A stretch of 38,495 nucleotides of DNA from Pseudomonadota bacterium (GTDB lineage Bacteria; Myxococcota; Myxococcia; Myxococcales; Myxococcaceae), in the NCBI GenBank assembly GCA_023426545.1, contig JAFAAN010000101.1:1-38495 (forward strand), written 5' to 3'. Position 1 is the first letter of the stretch, and the number at the start of each line of letters is the position of its first letter. This document shows positions 1-8,183 of the stretch, piece after piece. The notes under the pieces are model-generated. The model did no database searches, was not told the origin of the DNA, and worked only from the letters and a program-made list of their open reading frames with translations. Made by a program: the position numbers and the translations under genes.

Positions 1-240
1 GGCGAGGCGGTGGTGGGCGCGGTGGCGCTGCGAGGCGAAGGGGTGCTGGAGACCTTCCACGCCGTGGCGCAGGCGGCCTACCAGCGGCTCGACGCGCGCG
101 CCCACCTGGCGCGAAACCTGGGCCTGACGGAGGCGGAGTTCCTGGGCCAGATATTCCGGCGGATGGACCTCACCGGCTCGGCGCTGGCGCAGACGTACGA
201 GCGCGCGCCGGGCGAGGCGCGCGGCGGAGACGGCCGATGA
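1..240 (+). CDS. C-terminal part of a probable MglA-like small GTPase (5' end outside window)
   Basis: Only the last 79 codons are present; the frame is open from base 1 to the TGA at 238-240. The segment GEGVLETFHAVAQAAYQRL resembles the last helix of MglA-type bacterial Ras-like GTPases, in which a G-x-G-V-x-[DE]-T-[LF]-K-A-V-A pattern closes the G domain. About 45 more residues follow, so the protein would be longer at its C-terminus than MglA. The stop overlaps the start of the next gene by ATGA, so it is co-translated with a sensor kinase. The GTP-binding P-loop lies outside the window, so the family call rests on this short tail alone and is tentative. Confidence 0.45.
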   Translation, partial: GEAVVGAVALRGEGVLETFHAVAQAAYQRLDARAHLARNLGLTEAEFLGQIFRRMDLTGSALAQTYERAPGEARGGDGR

Positions 241-1745
241 GCGGGGCGATGGGCGGCGGAGCGCCGGAGGGCGTGGGGGCCATGCGCCGCGAGTCGGTGC
301 TCCAGCGGCGGCTGTCGCTCAAGGACATGCTGGACCTGCCCTCCTTCACGGAGGTGGTGCGCAGCTTCAGCGAGCTGTACCGCGTGGGCATCAAGGTGCT
401 GGACACCGCGGGAGACAAGCTGGCGGACGTGAAGGTGGGGCACGGCGACTTCTGCTCGTACGTGTTCGGCTTCCCGGAGGGGCGCGCGCGCTGCACCGCC
501 ACGGTGGCCCGCGTGAAGGACGGCCCGGTGGCGCCGGTGGAGGGCGGCTGGCCGGCGCGCGGAGACGGCGCGGAGGAGGCGGGCATCATCGCGCTGCCCT
601 GCTTCACCGGCCTGCGCTACCTGGTGATGCCGGTGTGCTGGGAGGGGGACCTGCTGGGGCGTGTCATCCTGGGGCCCTTCACTCCGGAGGAGCTGGCGGA
701 CTTCCCGGGCTCGCTGACGGACATCTCCGGCATGGACCTGGCGCGTGCGCATGAGCTGGTGGGCCGCGTGCGCCGGGCCCCCGAGCGCACGGCCGCGCAG
801 GTGCTGGTTCACTTCGGCCAGGTGCTGGCCGCGCTGGTGGCCAGCGGCCAGCGGGCCTTCCTGGCCACGCAGCTCCACATCGAGGCGATGCTGGAGACGC
901 ACCGGGACTTGGAGGCGAACAACGCGCGGCTGGCGCAGGCCAACGTCCGGTTGAAGGAGCTGGACCGGCTCAAGTCCACCTTCCTGGGGACGGTGAGCCA
1001 CGAGCTGCGCACGCCGCTGGCGTCCATCATCGGCTACTCGGAGATGCTGGCCGAGGGGCTGGCCGGCGCGCTCAACCCGGAGCAGCTGCTCTACGTGCGC
1101 ACCATCGTGGAGAAGGGCGAGTCGCTGCTCAACCTCATCTCCTCCATCCTGGACCTGAGCCAGATTGAAGCCGGCCGGCTTCGGCTGGTGATTGGCCCGG
1201 TGGACCTGGGCAGCGTCATCCAGACGGCGGTGTCCAGCGTGGCGCCCCTGGCGCAGCGCAAGGGCGTGGAGCTGGAGGTCCGCGTGCCGCCGCCGCCCCA
1301 GCCGCGCATCACGGCGGACGGGGACAAGCTGCGGCAGGTGGTGGTGAACCTGCTGGCCAACGCGGTGAAGTTCACCGCGGCCGGCGGCCGGGTGGCGGTG
1401 GTGATGTCGGAGGTGGGCGCGCAGCCCGAGCTGGGAGGGCCAGGCTACCGCGTGTCCGTGGAGGACACGGGCATGGGCATCCGCGAGGACCAGCTGGAGA
1501 ACATCTTCCAGAGCTTCTACCAGGTGGACGGCAGCTCCACGCGGGAGCACGGCGGCGCCGGGCTGGGGCTGGCCATCGTCAAGAGCCTGGTGGAGGGCCA
1601 CGGCGGCCGCGTGTCCGTGGAGAGCGAGTTCGGGCGGGGCTCCTGCTTCACGGTGGTGCTGCCGCTCCAGCCCCCGCTGGCGGAGACCGGCGGGCTCTCC
1701 GCGCTCGCGCCCACGCCGTCGCCCACCGGCCAGGACCGCTTCTGA
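237..1745 (+). CDS. PocR-domain sensor histidine kinase
   Basis: A 502-residue protein without an obvious signal peptide or membrane helix, so probably cytoplasmic. Residues ~20-200 look like a PocR sensory domain (starts near LPSFTEVVRSFSELYRVGI; Cys in FCSYVF, in RARCTATVA and in LPCFTGLRY), a family thought to bind small hydrocarbon-type ligands. A short coiled coil (ETHRDLEANNARLAQAN) leads to the HisKA domain with phospho-acceptor His255 in SHELRTPLASIIGYSEML. The HATPase has the N-box (VVVNLLANAVKF), G1 (VEDTGMGI), F-box (NIFQSFYQVD) and G2 (GGAGLGLAIVKSL). All kinase motifs are intact. It starts at an ATG overlapping the GTPase stop by ATGA. No receiver is fused and no cognate regulator lies next to it, so the phosphotransfer partner is unknown. 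Confidence 0.85.
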   Translation: MSGAMGGGAPEGVGAMRRESVLQRRLSLKDMLDLPSFTEVVRSFSELYRVGIKVLDTAGDKLADVKVGHGDFCSYVFGFPEGRARCTATVARVKDGPVAPVEGGWPARGDGAEEAGIIALPCFTGLRYLVMPVCWEGDLLGRVILGPFTPEELADFPGSLTDISGMDLARAHELVGRVRRAPERTAAQVLVHFGQVLAALVASGQRAFLATQLHIEAMLETHRDLEANNARLAQANVRLKELDRLKSTFLGTVSHELRTPLASIIGYSEMLAEGLAGALNPEQLLYVRTIVEKGESLLNLISSILDLSQIEAGRLRLVIGPVDLGSVIQTAVSSVAPLAQRKGVELEVRVPPPPQPRITADGDKLRQVVVNLLANAVKFTAAGGRVAVVMSEVGAQPELGGPGYRVSVEDTGMGIREDQLENIFQSFYQVDGSSTREHGGAGLGLAIVKSLVEGHGGRVSVESEFGRGSCFTVVLPLQPPLAETGGLSALAPTPSPTGQDRF

Positions 1746-1801
1746 CGCGCGGGTGAACTGAGTCCCCCCGGCCACGTGGGCTCCCGCGTATCCTGGGCCC
1801 C

Positions 1802-2389
1802 ATGCTCTCCGGACGCCCCCCCGCAGCCTCCTACGTACTCATCGACGCTGAGAACATCGACTGGGCCGTATCCAACGTCCTGGGACGCAAGCCCGAGTCC
1901 CAGGACCGCGTCCAGTTCGACCGGCTCGTGTCCTTCTGTGAGAACAACTTCCCCGCCCCCGTGCGCTGCGTGGTGGTGCTCAACGCCCGCGGCGAGCAGC
2001 TCCCCGACGTCATGATTGGCTTCGTGCGCGCCCTCAAGTCCGCCGGCTGTGAGGTGGCCCTGCTCTACGGGCGCACCGACCAGAAGGTGGTGGACCTGGG
2101 CATCCTCAAGCTGATGGAGAACATCCGTACCCACCGCCCCGGCGCGGCCGTGGTGCTCGCCAGCCATGACGGTGGGGACTTCGCGGAGGCCCTCAAGCCC
2201 ATGCTGGACGAGAAGCGGCAGGTGGCGGTGCTCGGCCTGCGCGAGTACGTCAGCCAGCGCTTCCGTGAGCTGGTCCCCTCCGGGCTCAAGATTCTGGACC
2301 TGGAGCTGAACGCCCGGGTGTTCAACAGGCCCCTGCCGCGGATGCTCCCCGTCAACGTGGACGAGTTCGACGCCACCATGTTCCTGTAG
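1802..2389 (+). CDS. NYN-domain protein (PIN-like fold, putative RNase)
   Basis: 195 residues, essentially one NYN/LabA-DUF88-type domain. The acidic residues expected of this PIN-like nuclease fold are visible: Asp15 in VLIDAENID, Asp98 in KVVDLGILKLM, and Asp123/Asp126 in LASHDGGDF. The beta-alpha-beta order (GCEVALLYG, then the VDLGI helix, then AAVVLASHDGGDF) also fits. NYN proteins are mostly predicted or demonstrated metal-dependent ribonucleases; the RNA target here cannot be told from sequence. The ATG at 1802 has no good Shine-Dalgarno sequence but is followed at once by domain sequence. It stands 56 bp after the sensor kinase and converges on the repeat protein. Confidence 0.75.
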   Translation: MLSGRPPAASYVLIDAENIDWAVSNVLGRKPESQDRVQFDRLVSFCENNFPAPVRCVVVLNARGEQLPDVMIGFVRALKSAGCEVALLYGRTDQKVVDLGILKLMENIRTHRPGAAVVLASHDGGDFAEALKPMLDEKRQVAVLGLREYVSQRFRELVPSGLKILDLELNARVFNRPLPRMLPVNVDEFDATMFL

Positions 2390-2445
2390 CGACGCGCGGA
2401 GCCCCAGGGGCCGCCGCACGCCAGGGCGTCGGCACTGGCGGGTGG

Positions 2446-2465
2446 CCGGCCCCACGGTGGGCCGG
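2446..2465. terminator. Hairpin in convergent gap, possible bidirectional terminator
   Basis: A 7-bp perfect stem (CCGGCCC / GGGCCGG) with the 6-nt loop CACGGT lies between the stop of the NYN gene (2389) and the stop of the convergent repeat-protein gene (2472). There is no T-run on either side, so intrinsic termination is not certain; the position is the main argument. Confidence 0.35.
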
Positions 2466-2471
2466 GCGCCG

Positions 2472-4004
2472 TCACTGATTGGCCAGGGCGGTGCGGATGC
2501 TGTCGAGCAGAAGGTACTTGAGGTCCTCGCCTGACATCTCGGGCGTCTCCTTCAGTTTGGCACGGGCGAACTGCTGCCACTCGTGCAGCTCACGCGGCGT
2601 TGGCGCGCGGGGCGTGTCTTCCGGCACGCCTCGGTAGACCTGGAACACCCAGGCGTAGGCCTCCTTGATGAAGCGGTCGATGTTCTGCTCCGCGGGGGCG
2701 CTGGTGCCCGTCACCTCGCCGCGAATCGCGTCGGTGATGGCGGCCTTGAGCTCCTCGGCGGTGATGTCCTTGTTCTCTTCCTTCTTCTTCGCGGCGAAGT
2801 CGTGCCAGCGCCGCAGCTCCGCGGGCGTGGGGGCGCGCTCCTGGCCCTCGTAGCAGAGGGACACCCACCGGACGGCTTCCTGGATGAAGTGCTGGACGTT
2901 GTCGCTGCCCGTGTGGTCCATGCGCGTCAGCCTGCCGCGGATGGCGTCGGTGATGGCGCCCTTGAGCTGCTCCGGCGTCATGTCGGGGTTCTCTTCGAGC
3001 TGCTTCTTCGCGAAGTCGCTCCAGTGGCTCAGCTCCGCGGGCGTGGCTCGCCGCTCCTGGCCCTCGTAGCAGAGGGTCACCCACTTCACGGCGTCATCGA
3101 TGAACCGGGCGATGTCCGCCGGCTCCGCCTTGTCGACGCCCGTCAGCTTCGCGCGGATGGCGTCGGTGATGGCGCCCTTGAGCTGCTCCGGCGTCATGTC
3201 GGGGTTCTCTTCGAGCTGCTGCTTCGCGAAGTCGTTCCAGTGGCTCAGCTCCGCGGGCGTGGCTCCCCGCTCCTGGCCCTCGTAGCAGAAGGTCACCCAC
3301 TTCACGGCCTCGTCGATGAACCGGGCGATGTTCGCCGGCTCCGCCTTGTCCGTGCCCGTCATCTTCGCGCGGATGGCGTCGGTGATGGCGTACTTGAGCT
3401 CCTCCGGCGTCAGCTCGGGCTTCTCCTTCCGAAGCGTGTCGGCGAAGTCGCGCCAGTGGTTCAGCTCCGCGGCGGTGGCGTTGCGCTCCTGGCCCTCGTA
3501 GCAGAGGGACACCCACTTCACGGCGTCCTCGATGAACCTGCGGGTGTTCTCGGCCGAGTGCGTGTCCAGCCCGTCCCGCTGCAGCCGCAGCTCGTTCGCG
3601 ATGGCGGAGCGGACCTGCTCGGCGGTGACCTTCGGGTCCTTGCTGCGCAGGTCCTTCGCGAAGTCCAACCACCGGGCGCGCTCGGAGCCGCTGGGCCAGC
3701 GCTCGCCCTCGAAGACCTCCCGGAAGGCCTCATCGATGCAGCGCGCCATGCGCTCCTCCCTGAGCGGGCCCAGGGAGGAGGGGAGGATTTCCTTGTCGGA
3801 CGCAGCCTGCTGCATGGCGGGCGCGACCGCCGAGGCCCGGGTGGCATAGGTGCTCGAGGCGGTCGCGCTCGTCACGCCCTTCGCGGGCGTCAGCGCGCCG
3901 AGCAGGTCCACCCATTGCTGCGTGCTGACGCCCTTGGTGCCCGCCGACTCCGTCTGGGCCTTGGGCGGGGTGATAGGTAGGCGCCGCTCTCCAATCTTCG
4001 ACAT
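2472..4004 (-). CDS. Unknown protein made of six ~72-residue helical repeats
   Basis: 510 residues from ATG at 4004, chosen because GGGGGA lies about 6 nt upstream; an in-frame start 10 codons earlier has no such site. After an N-terminal Thr/Ala/Ser-rich segment of ~85 residues there are six repeats. The first and last diverge (about 68 and 69 residues); the central four are exactly 72 residues and nearly alike. Each reads roughly FI-x-EAVKWV-x-x-CYEGQER, then TPAELSHW-x-DFA, then TPEQLK-x-AITDAIR. The pattern, an amphipathic helix followed by R-x-x-x-x-x-EL-x-x-W, recalls DUF4214-type repeats, but I would not assign the family firmly. There is no signal peptide or membrane helix. Function is unknown; repeats of this kind usually serve as binding scaffolds (inference). 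It is divergent from thiL. Confidence 0.8.
   Translation of the reverse strand: MSKIGERRLPITPPKAQTESAGTKGVSTQQWVDLLGALTPAKGVTSATASSTYATRASAVAPAMQQAASDKEILPSSLGPLREERMARCIDEAFREVFEGERWPSGSERARWLDFAKDLRSKDPKVTAEQVRSAIANELRLQRDGLDTHSAENTRRFIEDAVKWVSLCYEGQERNATAAELNHWRDFADTLRKEKPELTPEELKYAITDAIRAKMTGTDKAEPANIARFIDEAVKWVTFCYEGQERGATPAELSHWNDFAKQQLEENPDMTPEQLKGAITDAIRAKLTGVDKAEPADIARFIDDAVKWVTLCYEGQERRATPAELSHWSDFAKKQLEENPDMTPEQLKGAITDAIRGRLTRMDHTGSDNVQHFIQEAVRWVSLCYEGQERAPTPAELRRWHDFAAKKKEENKDITAEELKAAITDAIRGEVTGTSAPAEQNIDRFIKEAYAWVFQVYRGVPEDTPRAPTPRELHEWQQFARAKLKETPEMSGEDLKYLLLDSIRTALANQ
2475..3749 (-). repeat. Coding tandem repeats, 216-bp unit, six copies
   Basis: Units read on the minus strand at about 3546-3749 (divergent, 204 bp), 3330-3545, 3114-3329, 2898-3113, 2682-2897 (each 216 bp) and 2475-2681 (divergent, 207 bp). 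The units at 3114-3329 and 2898-3113 are the most alike and share long identical stretches, for example around CTTGAGCTGCTCCGGCGTCA. Unit lengths are multiples of three, so gain or loss of a unit keeps the frame. This points to recent duplication of a protein domain and not to a non-coding satellite. Confidence 0.9.
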
Positions 4005-4135
4005 GAACAATCCCCCGGGAGATGGAAAACCCAATCTTGGAGTTGTCTTGGATTGACGCGAAAAAGTTGCTTCCCGCCAGGAATATCGAAAACTGTCATT
4101 GCCTGGACAGGCTGGCTGGTCTTTCTTTCGCCCCC

Positions 4136-5083
4136 ATGCTTGGTGAGTTTGACTTCATCCGCCGGTTCCTCGCGCACTTCCCGCGCGCGCGGGTGCCGGT
4201 GGGGCCGGGGGACGACTGCGCGGTGCTCGCCCCGCTGCGGGGGGCGCAGTGCGTCACCACGGACGCGGTGGTGGAGGACGTACACTTCACCCGCGCCGCG
4301 TTCTCGCCAGAGGACATCGGCCACAAGGCGCTGGCGGTGAACCTGTCGGACCTGGCGTCCATGGGGGCCGCGCCGCGCTGGTTCGTGTGCGCGCTCGCGC
4401 TCCCGCGGGACTTTCCCGTCCGGGAGCTCTCGGGGCTCGCGCGGGGCATGGCGGCCCTGGCGTCCGCGCATGGCATCGCGCTGGTGGGCGGCAACTTCAC
4501 CTCCGCGCGCGAGCTGTCCGTCACCATCACCGCCGCCGGTGAGCTGTCGCGCGCCCCCCTCACCCGCGCGGGGGCCCGGCCCGGGGACCTGCTCTATGTG
4601 TCCGGGACGTTGGGCGACGCGCGCCTGGGGCTCATGCAGCTTCGCGAAGGCCTCCGCCGGGGCGCCGCGGTGCGCCGCCAGCGCCGCCCCGAGCCTCGCG
4701 TGGCGCTGGGGCGGCTCGCCGCGCGTTACGCCTCCGCGGCCCTGGATGTCTCCGACGGCCTGGCGCAGGACCTGGGTCATCTCTGCACCGCCTCAGGGGT
4801 TCGCGCGGAGCTGGAGCTGGAGCGGCTGCCGCTGTCGGCGGCGGTGAAGAAGGCGCTGGGGCCGCAGGGGGCGCTCGCGGGGGGGGAGGACTACGAACTG
4901 CTGCTGGCCGTTCCCCCGGCGCGCAGCCGGGCGTTCGAGCGCGCGTGCGCCCAGGGCGGGCACGCCATCACCCGCATTGGCGGTTTCTCCGAGGGGCGCG
5001 GGTGGGTGAGCCGGGACGGGACAGGCCGCGTTCTCCCACCGCCCGAGGGCTTCGACCACTTCAGGCCGCGGTCGGCGGATTGA
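4136..5083 (+). CDS. thiL: Thiamine-monophosphate kinase ThiL
   Basis: 315 residues, close to the usual ~325. ThiL phosphorylates thiamine monophosphate with ATP to thiamine diphosphate, the last step of the pathway, in the cytosol. Seen here: GPGDDCAVL with Asp26/Asp27, TTDAVVEDVHF (residues 41-51), VNLSDLASMGA (69-78), DVSDGLAQDL (204-213) and GGEDYEL (Glu251, Asp252), all hallmark metal and nucleotide sites of the PurM/ThiL fold. Where many ThiL proteins have GGD this one has GGN (118-120), which I believe is a tolerated variant. The start is ATG 4136 just before LGEFDFIRRF; the 38 in-frame codons upstream do not look like ThiL. It is probably read through into the dif operon. Confidence 0.93.
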   Translation: MLGEFDFIRRFLAHFPRARVPVGPGDDCAVLAPLRGAQCVTTDAVVEDVHFTRAAFSPEDIGHKALAVNLSDLASMGAAPRWFVCALALPRDFPVRELSGLARGMAALASAHGIALVGGNFTSARELSVTITAAGELSRAPLTRAGARPGDLLYVSGTLGDARLGLMQLREGLRRGAAVRRQRRPEPRVALGRLAARYASAALDVSDGLAQDLGHLCTASGVRAELELERLPLSAAVKKALGPQGALAGGEDYELLLAVPPARSRAFERACAQGGHAITRIGGFSEGRGWVSRDGTGRVLPPPEGFDHFRPRSAD

Positions 5084-5139
5084 CCCTGCGGAGCAGCAAG
5101 GCTAAACCCGAGGCGCTTCTCATCCCCCGAAAGCAACCC

Positions 5140-6518
5140 GTGCGCCGTCCCCTCCGCGACGACACAGTCCCCGGACACACTCCCCGCCGCGAGCCCTTGC
5201 AGCGTCTGCTGCGCGCCGTGGACAGCCCTCGCGTGACCCGCGAGGTCTCCCTGCACCGGAAGATTCTCAACGGCTACGTGGTGCTGGGGCTGCTGCTCAC
5301 GGTGTGGATGTACGCGTCGGACATCCTCTTCCACCAGTTCAGCCCCGGGCCGGCGGTGTGGAAGGACATCGTCCGCATCGGCGTCGCCATCTTCATCACC
5401 GGGGCGGCCGCGGCGCTGCTGCCGTCACTGCTGGCGCGCGTCACCCGCGTGAAGGTGCTCAGCCGCTCCGCGTATGAAATCTCGCAGGGCGACCTGTCCA
5501 AGCCGGTGGCCGCCGAGGCCGGCAGCACGCGCGACGAGATTGACGAGCTGACGGGCGCCATCACCCGCATGCAGGAGAACCTGCGCGAGCTGGTGGGCAA
5601 GATTCAGGAGACGGCCAAGAGCGTGGCCGACACGGCCATCGACCTCCAGCGCTCGGCGGAGAACGTCAACGGCTCCACCGAGGAGGTGGGCTCGTCGATG
5701 GAGCGGATTGCCGGCGGCGCCGAGTCCCAGTCGCAGCTGGTGTCCAAGGCGTCGAAGGTCATCACCGAGATGGCCGGCAGCATCCAGCGCACCACGGCGA
5801 GCGCCGAGGACGCCGCGCGCACGACGGCGGAGACGAGCAGCGCGGCCGAGGACGGCTCCAAGGCGGCGCGGCTGGCCGGCGAGAAGGTGAAGAAGGTCTT
5901 CAACCGCATCGAGTCCGCCAGCCAGCAGGTGTTCGCCTTCGGTGAGAAGACGCAGGAGATCTCCAAGATCGTCGACGCCATTACCCAGGTGGCGCAGCAG
6001 ACCAACCTGCTGGCGCTCAACGCCACCATCGAGGCGGCGCGCGCGGGCGAGTACGGCCGCGGCTTCGCGGTGGTCGCGGACGAGGTGCGCAAGCTGGCCG
6101 AGAGCGCGGGGCGCTCCGCGGAGCAGATCTCCAAGCTGGCGCGCGACATCTCCGGCCAGTCCACCTCCGTCGTGAGCGCCATGAAGGAAGGCATCGCGGA
6201 GCTGGCGGAGGGCCGCGAGGACCTGACCAACATCGTGCGCTCCATGGGCGCCATCACCGACACCATCCGCAAGGGCTCGGAGAAGGTGCACCTCATCTCC
6301 GAGAGCGCCCGCGAGCAGCTCAAGGGCAGCGAGGAGATGGTGACGGCCATCGAGGAAATCAAGCTGGTGGCGCGCAACAACGCGTCCTCCACGGAGGCCA
6401 TCCAGGCCGTCATCCAGGAGCAGACGGCCGCCGTGTCCCGCATGACGTCGCTGGCCAGTGAGCTGACCAACCTCTCCGTCGAGCTGCAGAGCGTCGTGCG
6501 CAGCTTCCGCTTGGGGTC

Positions 6519-6522
<4 letters not shown>
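5140..6522 (+). CDS. difA: DifA-type methyl-accepting chemoreceptor
   Basis: About 460 residues from GTG 5140 (GAAAG upstream); TTG at 5080, overlapping the thiL stop, is an alternative. Two membrane helices, ~42-64 and ~77-99, are separated by only ~12 residues, so there is no periplasmic sensor domain. A HAMP domain (~100-155) and a long MCP coiled coil follow, with the highly conserved hairpin tip VAQQTNLLALNATIEAARAG. There is no C-terminal CheR/CheB-docking pentapeptide. In M. xanthus, DifA is such a receptor and feeds a CheW-CheA complex that controls exopolysaccharide and responds to phosphatidylethanolamines. The symbol is assigned from this architecture together with the downstream order YjbR-CheW-CheY-CheA-CheC. 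Confidence 0.85.
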
Positions 6523-7229
<707 letters not shown>

Positions 7230-7268
7230 GCGGGCCGGTCATTTCAAGGTGGATAGAACGTTACTCCT

Positions 7269-7691
7269 GTGCGGCACGTCATCTTCCGGGTGGAGAAGGA
7301 GCGTTACGGGCTGCCGCTCTCGGCGGTGCGAGAGGTCGTCGTGCCTCCCGAGCGCTTCACCCGCGTGCCGCGGGCGCCGCTAGCCATTACGGGCGTAATG
7401 AATCTGCGCGGCCGGGTCGTGACAGTGGTAGAGCTGCGGCAGCTCCTGAGTCTTCCCGAAGGTCCCACCCCTCCCGGACGTGTGGTCCTCCTGGACCGTG
7501 GGAGGAGGGACCTGGGGCTGTTGGTCACGGATGTAGACGGAATCGAAGCGGTGGAGCGGGTGAGCACGGCGCCAGGGAAGTTGACGCCTGCCATCCGGGG
7601 CGTCGCCAGGTTGGGTGGCCTGGGAGTGACGGTCCTGGACCCAGAGGGGTTGGACGCCGCGGTGGTTGCCTTGTTCACCTATTCCAAGTGA
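7269..7691 (+). CDS. difC: CheW-type coupling protein DifC
   Basis: 140 residues from GTG 7269; the protein begins immediately with the first CheW strand (RHVIFRVEKERYGLPL). The CheW fold is clear: the ITGVMNLRGRVVTVVEL segment holds the conserved N-L-R-G-x-V motif, followed by GRVVLLDRGRRDLGLLVTDVDGI. It is a little shorter than typical CheW (~160). It should bridge the DifA receptor to the DifE kinase. It lies 39 bp after difB and 69 bp before difD. Confidence 0.88.
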   Translation: MRHVIFRVEKERYGLPLSAVREVVVPPERFTRVPRAPLAITGVMNLRGRVVTVVELRQLLSLPEGPTPPGRVVLLDRGRRDLGLLVTDVDGIEAVERVSTAPGKLTPAIRGVARLGGLGVTVLDPEGLDAAVVALFTYSK

Positions 7692-7760
7692 GTAGCCCCC
7701 TGGAAAGCGTGGATGCTAGTGTCCGCGCTCCTCAGGCGATTCGGAGGCGGAGTTCTTCAC

Positions 7761-8129
7761 ATGGCTAAGCGGGTCCTGGTCGTCGACGATGCCATCTTCA
7801 TGCGCAACATGATCAAGGACATCTTTGCGTCTGGGGGGTTCGAGGTCGTCGGTGAGGCGGCCAACGGCCTGGAGGCCGTGGAGAAGTACAAGGAGCTCAA
7901 GCCCGACCTCACGACGATGGACATCGTGATGCCGTTCAAGAGCGGCATCGAGGCCACGCGTGAGATCATCAAGGCGGACAGCAGCGCCGTGGTCATCATG
8001 TGCTCGGCGCTCGGGCAGGAGAGTCTGGTGATGGAGGCCATCGAGGCGGGTGCCTCGGACTTCATCGTCAAGCCGTTCCGTGCCGAGGACGTCCTGGCCG
8101 TCGTGAAGAAGGTCCTGGGCGAGACGTAA
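7761..8129 (+). CDS. difD: CheY-type response regulator DifD
   Basis: 122 residues, a single receiver domain with no output domain. Start ATG 7761 is preceded by GGAGGCGGAG about 8 nt upstream. Key residues are present: Asp9/Asp10 (VVDDAIFMRNM), phosphorylation site Asp54 (TTMDIVMPF), Ser82 at the Thr/Ser switch position, Phe101 in place of the aromatic switch Tyr, and Lys104 (VKPF). It resembles Bacillus-type CheY more than the E. coli protein. In M. xanthus, DifD is reported to act as a phosphate sink for DifE and to reduce EPS production instead of driving flagella; the same role is inferred here. Confidence 0.9.
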   Translation: MAKRVLVVDDAIFMRNMIKDIFASGGFEVVGEAANGLEAVEKYKELKPDLTTMDIVMPFKSGIEATREIIKADSSAVVIMCSALGQESLVMEAIEAGASDFIVKPFRAEDVLAVVKKVLGET

Positions 8130-8183
8130 GCGGTGCCGCGCGAGCGCGGGCCATCCACCCCTAGCTGATTCGAGGCCGGGTCC

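Noticed and set aside
78..1775. Long minus-strand ORF opposite the sensor kinase
   Set aside because: Antisense shadow of third-position G/C bias; the product is His/Arg/Gln-rich without domains, while the plus strand has a complete kinase.
2475..3749. CRISPR-like array
   Set aside because: Units are 216 bp, directly adjoining, without spacers, and read as one protein.
4053..4089. Promoter TTGACG...GAATAT ahead of thiL
   Set aside because: Spacing of ~22 nt is outside the normal range.
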